DNA of 64,000 bases from Pseudomonas migulae NBRC 103157. GTDB taxonomy: Bacteria > Pseudomonadota > Gammaproteobacteria > Pseudomonadales > Pseudomonadaceae. The position numbers were made by a program, and so were the translations under genes. This document shows positions 52,349-61,117 of this stretch, piece by piece. Within the stretch, counting starts at the first letter, position 1. Each line of letters starts with the position of its first letter. A model generated the notes under the pieces. The model saw nothing but the letters and a program-made list of their open reading frames with translations, was not told where the DNA came from and did no database searches. The DNA lies in assembly GCF_002091715.1 (NCBI RefSeq), contig NZ_BDAG01000001.1:248001-312000 (forward strand), given 5' to 3'.

Positions 52349-54523
52349 TTAGAACGTCATTCGCCACTGACCTGTGACACCGTGACTGCGGCTGTCGCTG
52401 CCCATTTCACCCGTGAGGCCCAAACCGAGGGTATTGCGTGTGGAAAGCTTGAGGTCCACGCCCGCATCGACCATCAACGAGTTCCGATCCAATGGCGCAC
52501 TGTAGACGCTGTAGTCATTCCCTCCGGTGACAAGACGTTGCCTGGTTTCGGTGTAGATCTTGCCGTATGAGTGTTTCCAGCCAGCGCTCACGCGCGGTGA
52601 CAGTTGCACACCGTTATCCAGCGTATTGAGCTTCGCCAGACGGAGGCCGAATGCGCTGCTGAAGTTTTCCTCGGACTGCCCGTGGACGTTCAGCGCTGCA
52701 TCGCCACCTTTTTCCGTGAAACTGTCGCGCTGATAACGTTGGTATCCAACGCTCGCAAATGGCTCGATGCTGAAGTTGGCGCGGCCCAGGTTGTAACCGA
52801 CTTCCGCGAAGGCTTGTTGGGTAGACGCATCGTAGCGGCCTTTGGGGCGATCCTTGAAACCGGAGAATTCGACCCGGCGAGCGCTGTTTCCGTCGTGGCT
52901 ATTGTGAGTCGCACCCATGCGCAAGGACATCGGTCCGTCCTGAAGCAGGGCGTAAGCCCCCACGTGCCAACTGTCCAAATCACCCTCGAGCTCCGTGCTT
53001 TTCTGACGGGTACGGGATTGGCCTGCCATCACCCCCAGTCGCCAGTGTTCATCTACTTGCCTATCGGCTCCCAATACCAAACCTTGGCTGGAGTGCTGCA
53101 AGGGATGATATTCGCGATCGAGTTTCCCGCTGTGTCCCAGCGCCTGAAGCCAGACCCTGCCACTCCCTTCGCTTCCGGCCGCCAGACGAGGCGTACGGTT
53201 CTGATGGTAAGAGACACCGGTGTTGTTTAGCTGGCGCATGGCCGAGAGAAGGGTGGCGGTGACAGGGCCGTCGCTGTTCAGCGTCGCCTTGGCGAGATTG
53301 GCGTTGCTGTCGCCGGCCAGAATTTCGAGGGCATAGGGGGCGGTCGCTCTATCGGAGGCGAGAAGGGCGGTAACGGCGGCGTTCGTTGAGGTGGACGTTT
53401 GTTGAGCTACGGCGGCAGTGCTTGTGGCAGCAGATGGTTGCGCGGTTGTGGCGGAGTCTTCAGTTGTCTTTTCGACGATGCTGCTGGGCATGCTCTCAGA
53501 GGATGTTTGAGTTTGGGCAATGTTTTGCGGCTCGATGATGCTTTGGCCGAACGCCTGCCCGCTTTCGGAAGTAGCGAAACTCGCGATGGGCACACCGTTA
53601 CGGGCGTAGGTCAGACCGACCGTCTTTTTGTTGTATTGCAGAGAGGGTTCCATATAGGCCAGGTCGTGGAGGACTTTGCCGAATTCGCCTTCTACCTTTT
53701 TAGCCTCAATGATGGTGTGCTGGCTGCTTTGCGGATACTCGCCCGGCATTGCGACGATTTTCAGAGTGGCGCCGCCCAGGCTGGCAGTGCCTCCGACCTT
53801 TATCGTTCCTGCGCTGCCATCAGGATTGACCTCGTACGCCAATACGGCTTTCTCGGATAGGCTCAAGTCACCTCTGACCTTGGGCGCGCCGTGCAATCTG
53901 TTGATATCGACAAGACCATGCACGCCTAGGCTGCCGACGGTGCCAGACCCCGCGAAAGTACCACCCTCTACGACGTCGACGTGACCCTTTATTTCGCCGT
54001 TATTGAAGAGCTGCCCGACTGTAACCGCGTCCCCCAGGATTTTCCCATTATTGGTCAGGATTCCGTCATTCAGGACCACCACGCCTTCTATGAAGTCGCC
54101 TTTACTGGACAGTGTCCATGAGCCCTCTGAAAGGTAAAGCCCGTGGAAGTTGCGTGTGTCGCCCAGCGTGCCACCGTCTGAGGCATCAAGATGGATGACG
54201 TTGGTTCCGCCGCCACCTTCAGCGCGTCCTTTGAAGCTGCCCCCGTTCTTGACGATGATGAGGTCGTGGTCGTCTCCTCCTTTTACAACGCTTTGTGGCG
54301 AGTCGATCACTGTGGTCTGGGTGTCGCTCGCCCCGATAAAAGCTGAAAGTCTGGCAAGCGGATCGGTCTTCAGCCCGACATCTGGCTGTTCGGTGACCTC
54401 GACAAGGGCTGAGGGGGCGGTAGCCGTTGTCGGATCTTGGGCGTGGGAAAATCCAGTGCAACCCAGTGCAAGTGCAATCGCCAGGGCGAGATTGTGGGGA
54501 CGGTACGTGTGTTGAATGGGCAT
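52349..54523 (-). CDS. autotransporter (type Va) with short beta-helical passenger
   Basis: The 724-residue protein has a signal peptide (cleavage near FSHAQ), a passenger of about 350 residues with beta-helix-like runs (GGGGTNVIHLDASDGG; SEGSWTLSSKGDF; NDGILTNNGKILGD; NNGEIKGHVDVVEG; GGTFAGSGTVGSLGVHG), a Ser/Thr/Ala-rich linker (about 350-400), and a C-terminal autotransporter beta-barrel (about 450-724) ending in phenylalanine (WRMTF). No catalytic triad of serine-protease or lipase type is visible, so it is more likely adhesive or structural. It starts at MPIQHTYRPH (54523). It is monocistronic. Confidence 0.88.
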   Translation of the reverse strand: MPIQHTYRPHNLALAIALALGCTGFSHAQDPTTATAPSALVEVTEQPDVGLKTDPLARLSAFIGASDTQTTVIDSPQSVVKGGDDHDLIIVKNGGSFKGRAEGGGGTNVIHLDASDGGTLGDTRNFHGLYLSEGSWTLSSKGDFIEGVVVLNDGILTNNGKILGDAVTVGQLFNNGEIKGHVDVVEGGTFAGSGTVGSLGVHGLVDINRLHGAPKVRGDLSLSEKAVLAYEVNPDGSAGTIKVGGTASLGGATLKIVAMPGEYPQSSQHTIIEAKKVEGEFGKVLHDLAYMEPSLQYNKKTVGLTYARNGVPIASFATSESGQAFGQSIIEPQNIAQTQTSSESMPSSIVEKTTEDSATTAQPSAATSTAAVAQQTSTSTNAAVTALLASDRATAPYALEILAGDSNANLAKATLNSDGPVTATLLSAMRQLNNTGVSYHQNRTPRLAAGSEGSGRVWLQALGHSGKLDREYHPLQHSSQGLVLGADRQVDEHWRLGVMAGQSRTRQKSTELEGDLDSWHVGAYALLQDGPMSLRMGATHNSHDGNSARRVEFSGFKDRPKGRYDASTQQAFAEVGYNLGRANFSIEPFASVGYQRYQRDSFTEKGGDAALNVHGQSEENFSSAFGLRLAKLNTLDNGVQLSPRVSAGWKHSYGKIYTETRQRLVTGGNDYSVYSAPLDRNSLMVDAGVDLKLSTRNTLGLGLTGEMGSDSRSHGVTGQWRMTF

Positions 54524-54791
54524 CGAATTTGGCCTCTGTTGACAGGAGGCCAAACTCTAAAAGGCGGCTGATTTTGCGGATGTCAGCCGGTTCCGGCGCG
54601 TAGCGCGGGTAGTGTCGGATCGTTTTGTGGAAAAAAGGCTGGCTACAGGGAAATTAAGGTTTCTGCTGATGCCGCGGCGCTGGTTTTCCCTACATCCTCT
54701 CCGTACGAGAGTACATTTCACACAATCAAAAACTCATTTACCTCTGCCTATCTACCCCTGATTGCTGATGCCGCTGCCGCCGTCTAGTCAT
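54524..54791. other. autotransporter upstream region
   Basis: No gene is recognised in these 268 bp. The first part carries the ribosome site AGAGG of the autotransporter. The rest must hold its promoter; no clear operator was seen. Confidence 0.35.
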
Positions 54792-54859
54792 TGTAGGAAC
54801 CCGGCTTGCCGGCGATGGCGCCCTTGAGATCGCCATCGCCAGCAAGCCGGCTCCTACAA
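54792..54859. repeat. REP-like palindrome pair (GTAGGA-type)
   Basis: TTGTAGGAACCCGGCTTGCC and the nearly complementary GCAAGCCGGCTCCTACAA enclose GGCGATGGCG...CGCCATCGCC. This is a subtype of the Pseudomonas REP family, sitting 32 bp beyond the ABC permease stop. Confidence 0.8.
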
Positions 54860-54891
54860 GGGTGCGTGTGTTTGAAAGCTGCAATCCTTCC

Positions 54892-55728
54892 CTAGCTTCG
54901 ACTCAAATACGCCTTCCCATAATGCCGCTCCATCCTCGCCTGAATCAGCTCCAACCCGATCGACATCACCCAGTAAATCACCGCCGCCGTCGTCAGCATT
55001 TCGATATAGCGATAGCTCGATCGCCCATACGACTGCGCCAGGAACATCACTTCCCACACCCCCATCACCGAGATCAGTGACGAGTCTTTGAGCATCGAGA
55101 TGAATTGATTGGTGGTTGGCGGGATGATGGTGCGCATGGCTTGCGGCAGGGTGACGCGCCAGAAGATCACGGTTTCGCGCATGCCCAGTGCCAGCGAGGC
55201 TTCGCGTTGGCCGTGGGGGACGCCGAGGATGCCGGCGCGGAAGATTTCGCTCAGGTAGGCGCCGTAGTTCAGCGACAGGGCGATGATGCCGGCGGCGATG
55301 GCGCCGGGCACGATGCCGAGTTGCGGCAGGCCAAGGTAGATCAGCAGGATCTGGATCAGCAGCGGTGTGCCGCGAAAGAACGAGGCGTAGAAACTCGCAA
55401 TCCCGAAGGCCACGGCGCTTTTCGACAACCGCGCGAGAGCGGTGATGAAGCCCAGCAGCGACGACGCGACGATGGAGCACAGGCACAAAAACAGCGTCAG
55501 TGCCGCGCCTTGCAAAAAGCCGTTTGGCGCCAGGTGCAGGCCGATCAGGTTGGGCAGTTTGTCGAGGATGATCGAGAACTTCAGGTCGAAGCTCAGGAAG
55601 AAACTGGTGAACAAACCGAGCATCGCTGCCCAGGTCAGGTACAGCCGCGTGCGAAAACCGAAGATCCGTTGCAGCCGGGACTCAGCCACCGGTTGTGGCG
55701 GCTGAGGAGGGGTTGGGAAAGAGGTCAT
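54892..55728 (-). CDS. polar amino-acid ABC transporter permease
   Basis: The 278-residue protein has about five to six membrane helices and the HisM-type BPD_transp_1 domain: GAALTLFLCLCSIVASSLLG, ASFYASFFRGTPLLIQILLI, LSLNYGAYLSEIFRAGILGV and the EAA loop GQREASLALGMRETVIFWRV. Its ATG overlaps the stop of the binding-protein gene (ATGA), so they form a unit. No ATP-binding subunit gene lies next to them; it must be supplied from elsewhere. Confidence 0.92.
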   Translation of the reverse strand: MTSFPTPPQPPQPVAESRLQRIFGFRTRLYLTWAAMLGLFTSFFLSFDLKFSIILDKLPNLIGLHLAPNGFLQGAALTLFLCLCSIVASSLLGFITALARLSKSAVAFGIASFYASFFRGTPLLIQILLIYLGLPQLGIVPGAIAAGIIALSLNYGAYLSEIFRAGILGVPHGQREASLALGMRETVIFWRVTLPQAMRTIIPPTTNQFISMLKDSSLISVMGVWEVMFLAQSYGRSSYRYIEMLTTAAVIYWVMSIGLELIQARMERHYGKAYLSRS

Positions 55729-56546
55729 TGGCTGATATCGGCACCGATCCATTTTTGCGAGAGCCTGGTCAGGGTGCCGTCCTGTTTCAATTGCGCGAAG
55801 ACGTCACGCACCTTGGCGTCCCATTGGGCATCGCCTTTTTCAATGGCCACCGAGTTCGGTTCCGAATAAAGCGGTGCGCCGGCGAGCCTGAAGCGTTTGT
55901 CTTCGGTCAGGCGCGGCTGCGCGGTGACGAGGTTGGTGAGGACCGCATCCAGTCGCACGCCCGCGCCCAGTCCCAGGTCCTGAAACGCTACGTTGTCGGT
56001 GTCGTACGGGGCGATCTGCACGTTTTCGAACGGGTACTGCAACTGCGTGTCTTCGGCGCCTTCGATCACCAGGTTTTTGTTCAAGTAGCTTTCGTAGCTG
56101 GAAGCACTGGTAAGGCCGACTTTCTTGCCGCTCAGGTCTTTGGCGCCGTGGATGCTGTCGTCCTTGGCGTTGACCACGATCACCGCTGGCGAGGCGTAGT
56201 ACTCGACCGGGAAGTCGAAGACCTCGGCGCGGGCCTTGCTCGGGGTCATCGAGCAAATGCAAATGTCGTAGCGCCCGCTCCAGTGGCCGGCCGCGATCAC
56301 GTCCCAGGACGGGGTTTCGAGGCGCAGTTTGACGCCGAGTTTGTCCGCCACTGCTTTGGCCACATCAACATCGAAACCGTCGAGCTGGTTCTGGTCATTG
56401 AGGAACGAGAAGGGTGGATAGCTTTCCATCAACACGCCGACCAGTTCTTTCTTTTGCTCGATGCGGTCCAGCGTGGCGCCAGCAAAAGCCTGGGTGGAGG
56501 CAGCCAGAATCGTCAGGCCCAAGGCCAATAGCGGTTGAAATTTCAC
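55725..56546 (-). CDS. amino-acid ABC transporter substrate-binding protein
   Basis: The 273-residue protein has a signal peptide (cleavage near TQAFAGA) and the family-3 solute-binding fold: LVGVLMESYPPFSFLNDQNQ, the signature-like GFDVDVAKAVADKLGVKLRL, RYDICICSMTPSKARAEVFD, and LDAVLTNLVTA. It binds a polar amino acid in the periplasm and delivers it to the permease encoded next. The divergent neighbour is a homocysteine S-methyltransferase, so a sulfur amino acid is conceivable, but the ligand is not proven. Confidence 0.92.
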   Translation of the reverse strand: MKFQPLLALGLTILAASTQAFAGATLDRIEQKKELVGVLMESYPPFSFLNDQNQLDGFDVDVAKAVADKLGVKLRLETPSWDVIAAGHWSGRYDICICSMTPSKARAEVFDFPVEYYASPAVIVVNAKDDSIHGAKDLSGKKVGLTSASSYESYLNKNLVIEGAEDTQLQYPFENVQIAPYDTDNVAFQDLGLGAGVRLDAVLTNLVTAQPRLTEDKRFRLAGAPLYSEPNSVAIEKGDAQWDAKVRDVFAQLKQDGTLTRLSQKWIGADISQ

Positions 56547-56644
56547 AGTTCGGTCCCTGATAAAAAAATGGTTGTTATTAACCGGATGGTGCGTATTAAA
56601 TAGTTATAAGAACGACTCCGGTAGTGAGTTATTTTCATAAGCTT

Positions 56645-57559
56645 ATGAGTGAAAAGCATATGGGCGCAGCAAGCACAGTGATTCTGGATGGCGGCATGGG
56701 TCGTGAGTTACAGCGCCGGGGCGCGCCGTTCAGACAGCCCGAATGGTCGGCGCTGGCCTTGAGTGAAGCGCCTCAGGCTGTGGAAGCGGTGCACGCGGCT
56801 TATATCCAGAGCGGCGCGAACGTGATCACCAGCAACAGTTACGCGGTGGTGCCTTTTCACATTGGCGAGGAGCGCTTTGCTGCCGAAGGCCAGGCCCTCG
56901 CGGCGTTGGCCGGGGAGTTGGCCCGGCGTGCAGTTGAGGCTGCGGGTAAACCGGTTCGTGTGGCGGGGTCACTGCCGCCGTTGTTCGGCTCCTATCGTCC
57001 GGATTTGTTCGACGCGACCCGGGTGACCGAACTGCTTTCGCCGCTGGTCGAGGGGCTGGCGCCGTATGTCGACCTGTGGCTGGCGGAAACCCAAAGTTCG
57101 ATCGTTGAGGCGCGAGCGATTCACGCCGGTCTGCCGAAGGACGGCAAGCCGTTCTGGCTGTCGTTTACCCTCAAGGATGAGGACACGGACGAAGTGCCGC
57201 GTTTACGCTCCGGTGAACCGGTGGCTGAAGCCGCTGCGGTAGCGGCCGAGCTGGGCGTCGAGACGTTGCTGTTCAACTGCAGTCAGCCGGAAGTGATCGG
57301 GGCTGCGATTGATGCGGCGCGGGAAACGTTCGAGCGTTTGCGGGTGAAGATTCACATCGGCGCCTACGCCAATGCCTTCCCGCCGCAACCGAAAGAGGCG
57401 ACGGCCAATGACGGTCTGGACCCGTTGCGCGAAGATCTGGACCCGCCGGGATACTTGCATTGGGCGGCGGACTGGAAAGAGCGCGGTGCCAGCCATTTGG
57501 GTGGTTGCTGCGGGATCGGGCCGGAGCATATTGCGGTACTGGCCCAGAAGTTGGCGTGA
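56645..57559 (+). CDS. homocysteine S-methyltransferase family protein
   Basis: The 304-residue barrel enzyme carries the zinc-thiol site of the family: the first cysteine in LLFNCSQPEV and the pair GGCCGIGPEHI near the C-terminus. It also has ILDGGMGRELQRRGAP at the start and VITSNSYAVVP. Such enzymes transfer a methyl group (often from S-methylmethionine) to homocysteine to give methionine, as MmuM does. I start at the ATG at 56645; GTG 56624 and ATG 56660 are alternatives. It is divergent from an amino-acid ABC uptake pair that may feed it. Confidence 0.87.
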   Translation: MSEKHMGAASTVILDGGMGRELQRRGAPFRQPEWSALALSEAPQAVEAVHAAYIQSGANVITSNSYAVVPFHIGEERFAAEGQALAALAGELARRAVEAAGKPVRVAGSLPPLFGSYRPDLFDATRVTELLSPLVEGLAPYVDLWLAETQSSIVEARAIHAGLPKDGKPFWLSFTLKDEDTDEVPRLRSGEPVAEAAAVAAELGVETLLFNCSQPEVIGAAIDAARETFERLRVKIHIGAYANAFPPQPKEATANDGLDPLREDLDPPGYLHWAADWKERGASHLGGCCGIGPEHIAVLAQKLA

Positions 57560-57562
57560 TGC

Positions 57563-57657
57563 CCATCGCTAGCAAGCCAGCTCCTACAGGATTTCGGTGG
57601 ATCACGATGTTGTGATCAACGCATAACCCTTGTAGGAGCTGGCTTGCTAGCGATGGC
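57563..57657. repeat. REP-like palindrome pair (CTAGCAAGCC type)
   Basis: CCATCGCTAGCAAGCCAGCTCCTACA and its reverse complement TGTAGGAGCTGGCTTG-CTAGCGATGG flank a spacer with TCACGATGTTGTGATC. It lies between convergent genes for the methyltransferase and a GNAT protein. Confidence 0.82.
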
Positions 57658-57678
57658 GTCCGAAAGGGCGCTGCTAAA

Positions 57679-58350
57679 TTACCCGCGGCACTCCGCCAAC
57701 GTTTTCACCTGCCCCGATCCCGCCTGATTCTCATCGCTCAACCAGCGCTCAAACCCCGCACCAATCGCCGGCCATTCCGAATCCAGAATCGAATACCAGG
57801 CCGTATCCCGGTTCTGACCCTTGACCACCATGTGCTGGCGGAACACCCCTTCAAAACTGAACCCCAGCCGCTCCGCCGCGTACTTGGAGCGTGCATTGCC
57901 GTTATTGCACTTCCACTCCAGGCGTCGATAACCCAGTGCAAAGGATTCCTTGGCCAGCAGATAAACCGCTTCAGTACTTTTCGGCGAACGCTGCATCGGC
58001 GCGCCGAAGGTCACATGGCCGATCTCGATGCGGCCCTGAGACGGCACGATAGACATCAGACTGAGGATGCCTTGCACGTCGCCGCTAGCCCGGTCGATCA
58101 CGCTGAAGAAATACGGGTCGCTGTTGGCCGCGTGGTTGTTCAGCCAGTCGTTGAATGCGCTGCGCTCCGGGAATGGACCGTAAGGCAAGTAATCCCAAAG
58201 TTTCGGGTCGGAGCCGGGGCCTTGCAGGGCTTTCCACAAGCCGTCGGCGTGACGCGCCGGGTCGAGTTTTTCCAGACGGATGAAACGACCTTCGATGGTT
58301 TCAACGGACGGTGCCGGGACACCTTTCCAGTCCGCGAGTGAAGTCGACAT
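57679..58350 (-). CDS. GNAT acetyltransferase (RimJ/RimL-like)
   Basis: The 223-residue protein has the GNAT_acetyltran_3 layout: ETIEGRFIRLEKLDPARHAD at the start, IEIGHVTFGAPMQRSPKSTE (beta-4 and acetyl-CoA region), and CNNGNARSKYAAERLGFSFE, typical of RimJ/RimL-type N-acetyltransferases. I start at MSTSLADWKG (58350). It is the last gene of a tight leftward set (PaiB, GNAT, GNAT). Substrate unknown. Confidence 0.87.
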   Translation of the reverse strand: MSTSLADWKGVPAPSVETIEGRFIRLEKLDPARHADGLWKALQGPGSDPKLWDYLPYGPFPERSAFNDWLNNHAANSDPYFFSVIDRASGDVQGILSLMSIVPSQGRIEIGHVTFGAPMQRSPKSTEAVYLLAKESFALGYRRLEWKCNNGNARSKYAAERLGFSFEGVFRQHMVVKGQNRDTAWYSILDSEWPAIGAGFERWLSDENQAGSGQVKTLAECRG

Positions 58351-58367
58351 GCTGTTCTCCTTGAACC

Positions 58368-58814
58368 TTAAATGGCTTTGCGAAACTGGATGAAACCAGG
58401 ACGTTCGGCGATGCGCTCGTAGAGCTGGATCGCGGTGGCGTTGGTTTCGTGGGTCAACCAATGGACCTTGCAGCAACCGTCCGCTTTGGCGGTGGCGTAG
58501 ACGAATTCGATCAGCTTGCGGCCAACACCAGTGCCGCGGGTTTCGGGTGTCACCAGCAAGTCTTGCAGGTAGCAGGAGTTTTCGATGCTCCAGTTCGAGC
58601 GATGGTAGATGAAGTTCACCATACCCACCGCTTTGCCATTGACCCTCGCCAAGGCCGAATGGGTCAGTTCGGTCGGGTCAAGCATGCGTTGCCAGGTACT
58701 GTCAGTCACGGCCTCGGGCAGTTCGGTGTTGTAGAAACGCAGGTAGGCTTGCCACAACGGCAGCCATTCAGCGTGATCGCCGGCGGTGACCTGGCGGATG
58801 TCGATCTGACTCAT
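58368..58814 (-). CDS. GNAT family N-acetyltransferase
   Basis: The 148-residue GNAT protein has the acetyl-CoA motif LLVTPETRGTGVGRKLIEF (R/Q-x-x-G-x-G/A as RGTGVG) and the C-terminal CCKVHWLTHETNATAIQLYE. Its relatives act on small amines or amino acids. Spaced 17 bp from the next GNAT gene and 10 bp from paiB, it belongs to the same operon. Confidence 0.9.
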   Translation of the reverse strand: MSQIDIRQVTAGDHAEWLPLWQAYLRFYNTELPEAVTDSTWQRMLDPTELTHSALARVNGKAVGMVNFIYHRSNWSIENSCYLQDLLVTPETRGTGVGRKLIEFVYATAKADGCCKVHWLTHETNATAIQLYERIAERPGFIQFRKAI

Positions 58815-58824
58815 GTGGGGTTCC

Positions 58825-59448
58825 TTAACGCATCAAGTGGGCGAGGGCCTGATCATGCGCATCGGAGCTGGCGGCGAGCCCCTCGCGCACACCGGCGATA
58901 TCTGCAGCGCTGCGGTTCTGGCTGAGTTTGCGTTTGCCTTCCAGGCGCTGGATCGGCAGGGCAAACCCGACGATGGCCTTGAGCATTCCGTCGATGTAAT
59001 CGGCGGGTGCGTCGGCAACTGTCCACGGTTGGGCGCGACCGGCCTCGTGGCGATCGGTCAGTGCGCTGACCAGGTTGAGCAGGCGCTCGGCGTCTGTGAA
59101 CACTTCAGCCGTGCCGTAAGCGTGCACAGCGACGTAGTTCCAGGTCGGCACGACTTTGCCGTGCTCGGCTTTGCTCGGATAAAAACCGGGGCTGACATAA
59201 GCGTCGGCGCCAGCAAAGATCACCAGCGCTTCGGCACCACTGTGCAGTTCTTTCCACTGTGGATTGGCTCGGGCGAAGTGACCGTAGAGGGTGCCGTTCG
59301 GACCTTGGTCAGGGCGGAACAGCAGCGGCAGATGGCTGGCTTGCAGGCCTTGCTCGCCGTGGGTAACGACCATCGCGAGACGGGTGCCGAGTATCTGTTG
59401 CTGCAGTTCGTCCAGATCGTTGATGGCAAAGCCGCTGGGGGTGTACAT
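58825..59448 (-). CDS. PaiB-like FMN-binding negative regulator
   Basis: The 207-residue protein starts MYTPSGFAINDLDELQQQIL and belongs to the PaiB/split-barrel family: LAMVVTHGEQGLQASHLPLL, YGHFARANPQWKEL, YVSPGFYPSKAEHGKVVPTW and NYVAVHAYGTAEV are its hallmark segments. PaiB proteins bind FMN and, in Bacillus, affect sporulation and protease genes; in pseudomonads the role is unclear. First gene of the leftward PaiB-GNAT-GNAT operon, divergent from a MocR regulator that probably controls it. Confidence 0.9.
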   Translation of the reverse strand: MYTPSGFAINDLDELQQQILGTRLAMVVTHGEQGLQASHLPLLFRPDQGPNGTLYGHFARANPQWKELHSGAEALVIFAGADAYVSPGFYPSKAEHGKVVPTWNYVAVHAYGTAEVFTDAERLLNLVSALTDRHEAGRAQPWTVADAPADYIDGMLKAIVGFALPIQRLEGKRKLSQNRSAADIAGVREGLAASSDAHDQALAHLMR

Positions 59449-59538
59449 GGAAAAACTCCTTGGCGAATGCCTGCATCCTAGGCAGGCTATTGGTCTGTTG
59501 TAAGAGCCATTAATGACGAATTTCATAGGTCCATTGTC

Positions 59539-61086
59539 ATGACGGATGCGCCGCTTTCCTTGTCGTTCAACCCTGCGGGTATCGAACTTGATCGCCGTCA
59601 GGGCCTGAGTCGTCAGCTTTACCAGGCCTTGCGCTTGCGTGTGCTCGACGGTCGATTGGCCAGTGGCACGCGATTGCCGGCCAGCCGCGATCTGGCGGCA
59701 GCACTGGCGATTTCCCGCAACAGCGTGGTGCGGGCTTACGATCAGCTCTATGCCGAAGGGTTTATCGAAGGGCGTGTCGGTGACGGAACCTATGTCGCGC
59801 AATTACCGCAAACGGCGCTCCCGGCAAAAAAACTATCCACAAAAGTATCCACAGGGTTTTCAACAGGGTTACCCACAGCCTTATCCACAAATTGGCTGGA
59901 TTTACCTGTGGTTCCATCCAGTAAAGTTATCCACAGTGGGGCGCTGGGGCGCGTTGAACACAACCATTTGGCCCTCCCCCCGAGTGGTCCGCCGCGCGCA
60001 TTTCGGGTAGGCGTTCCGGCATTCGATCTGTTTCCCTTCGAGGTCTGGGCCAAGCTGAATGCGGCTTTCTGGCGAAAACCGGATTTGCAGCAGCTGTGCT
60101 ACGGCGATCCGGCGGGCGATGCGCGATTGCGCGGAATGATTGCTGCTTATTTGCGCAGCTCCCGGGGCATGCAGTGCACGGCTGAGCAAATAGTGATCAC
60201 CAGTGGCGCCCAGCAGGGGATTAGCCTTTGTGCACAGCTGCTGGTGGAACCTGGCGATGGGGTGGCGGTTGAAAATCCGGGGTATCGGGCGGCGGGTCAT
60301 GCGTTCGCGGTGGCCGGTGCGAAATTGCATGGCGTGGCGGTGGACAGCGAGGGCATAGATTGCACCGAACTGACCCGGCTCGGCGATTGTCGGCTGGCCT
60401 ACGTCACGCCTTCGCATCAATACCCGACCGGGGTGGTGATGAGCCTGGCGCGGCGTCTTGAGTTGTTGGCGTGGGCCGAGCGCACCCAAGGCTGGATCGT
60501 CGAGGACGACTACGATGGCGAATACCGCTACAGCGGCGCGCCCCTGGCACCGTTGGCGGCGCTCGATCGCCAGGGCCGGGTTTTGTACGTCGGGACCTTT
60601 GGCAAAGTCGCCTTCCCGGCACTAAGACTGGGTTATCTGGTACTGCCGCCCGGTTTGGTCCAGGCCTTCTCGCAACGCCGTGCGGTTGATGTTCGACATT
60701 CCGAAGTAAGCACCCAGGCGGTCATGGCCGAGTTCATGGCCGCCGGGCACTTTCAGCGGCATATCCGTCGCATGCGCAGGGCCGCCTTGAGTCGACGCAA
60801 TACGTTGTTGGCAGGCTGGCCACAAAACATCCCCGGCGTCGGCAGCCCGCCGAGTGTCGCGGCAGGGCTGCACATGACCGTGGCCATCGACTCCCAGGCT
60901 CGCGAGCTCGAGCTTGTCGAAAAAGCCGCCAGTGTCGATGTCGAGATCAACGCCCTGAGCAGCTACTGGTTGCCGGATTCGCAAACCCCGCCGGACCAGC
61001 GCGCCGGGCTGGTCCTGGGATTCGCAGCGGTGCCCGAAGCGGCCATCAGCGCAGCACTCGGGCGTCTGGAAAAGGTCTGGCGCTAA
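59539..61086 (+). CDS. MocR/PdxR-type PLP-dependent transcriptional regulator
   Basis: The 515-residue protein fuses a GntR winged helix (residues about 15-90; GLSRQLYQALRLRVLDGRLA, LPASRDLAAALAISRNSVVR) to a type I aminotransferase domain (about 160-515). The PLP lysine lies in YVGTFGKVAFPALRLGY, with SGAQQGISLCAQLL and EDDYDGEYRYSG before it. The linker (about 95-120) is a Ser-Thr repeat (STKVSTGFSTGLPTALST) encoded by a 12-bp-periodic DNA repeat resembling DnaA boxes. MocR proteins sense a PLP-linked compound and control a neighbouring gene; here that is probably paiB. Confidence 0.91.
   Translation: MTDAPLSLSFNPAGIELDRRQGLSRQLYQALRLRVLDGRLASGTRLPASRDLAAALAISRNSVVRAYDQLYAEGFIEGRVGDGTYVAQLPQTALPAKKLSTKVSTGFSTGLPTALSTNWLDLPVVPSSKVIHSGALGRVEHNHLALPPSGPPRAFRVGVPAFDLFPFEVWAKLNAAFWRKPDLQQLCYGDPAGDARLRGMIAAYLRSSRGMQCTAEQIVITSGAQQGISLCAQLLVEPGDGVAVENPGYRAAGHAFAVAGAKLHGVAVDSEGIDCTELTRLGDCRLAYVTPSHQYPTGVVMSLARRLELLAWAERTQGWIVEDDYDGEYRYSGAPLAPLAALDRQGRVLYVGTFGKVAFPALRLGYLVLPPGLVQAFSQRRAVDVRHSEVSTQAVMAEFMAAGHFQRHIRRMRRAALSRRNTLLAGWPQNIPGVGSPPSVAAGLHMTVAIDSQARELELVEKAASVDVEINALSSYWLPDSQTPPDQRAGLVLGFAAVPEAAISAALGRLEKVWR
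59833..59935 (+). other. array of six DnaA-box-like 9-mers, five at 12-bp period
   Basis: The 9-mers are CTATCCACA (59833), GTATCCACA (59845), TTTTCAACA (59857), TTACCCACA (59869), TTATCCACA (59881) and TTATCCACA (59927). The last two match the strong DnaA box exactly; the others differ at one to two bases. They lie in the MocR linker-coding region. A tandem array at a near-helical 12-bp step could bind DnaA. It could also be just a coding minisatellite. Confidence 0.65.
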
Positions 61087-61117
61087 CCGGGTGTTCGCTT
61101 TTTAACTGGCGTGAGAC

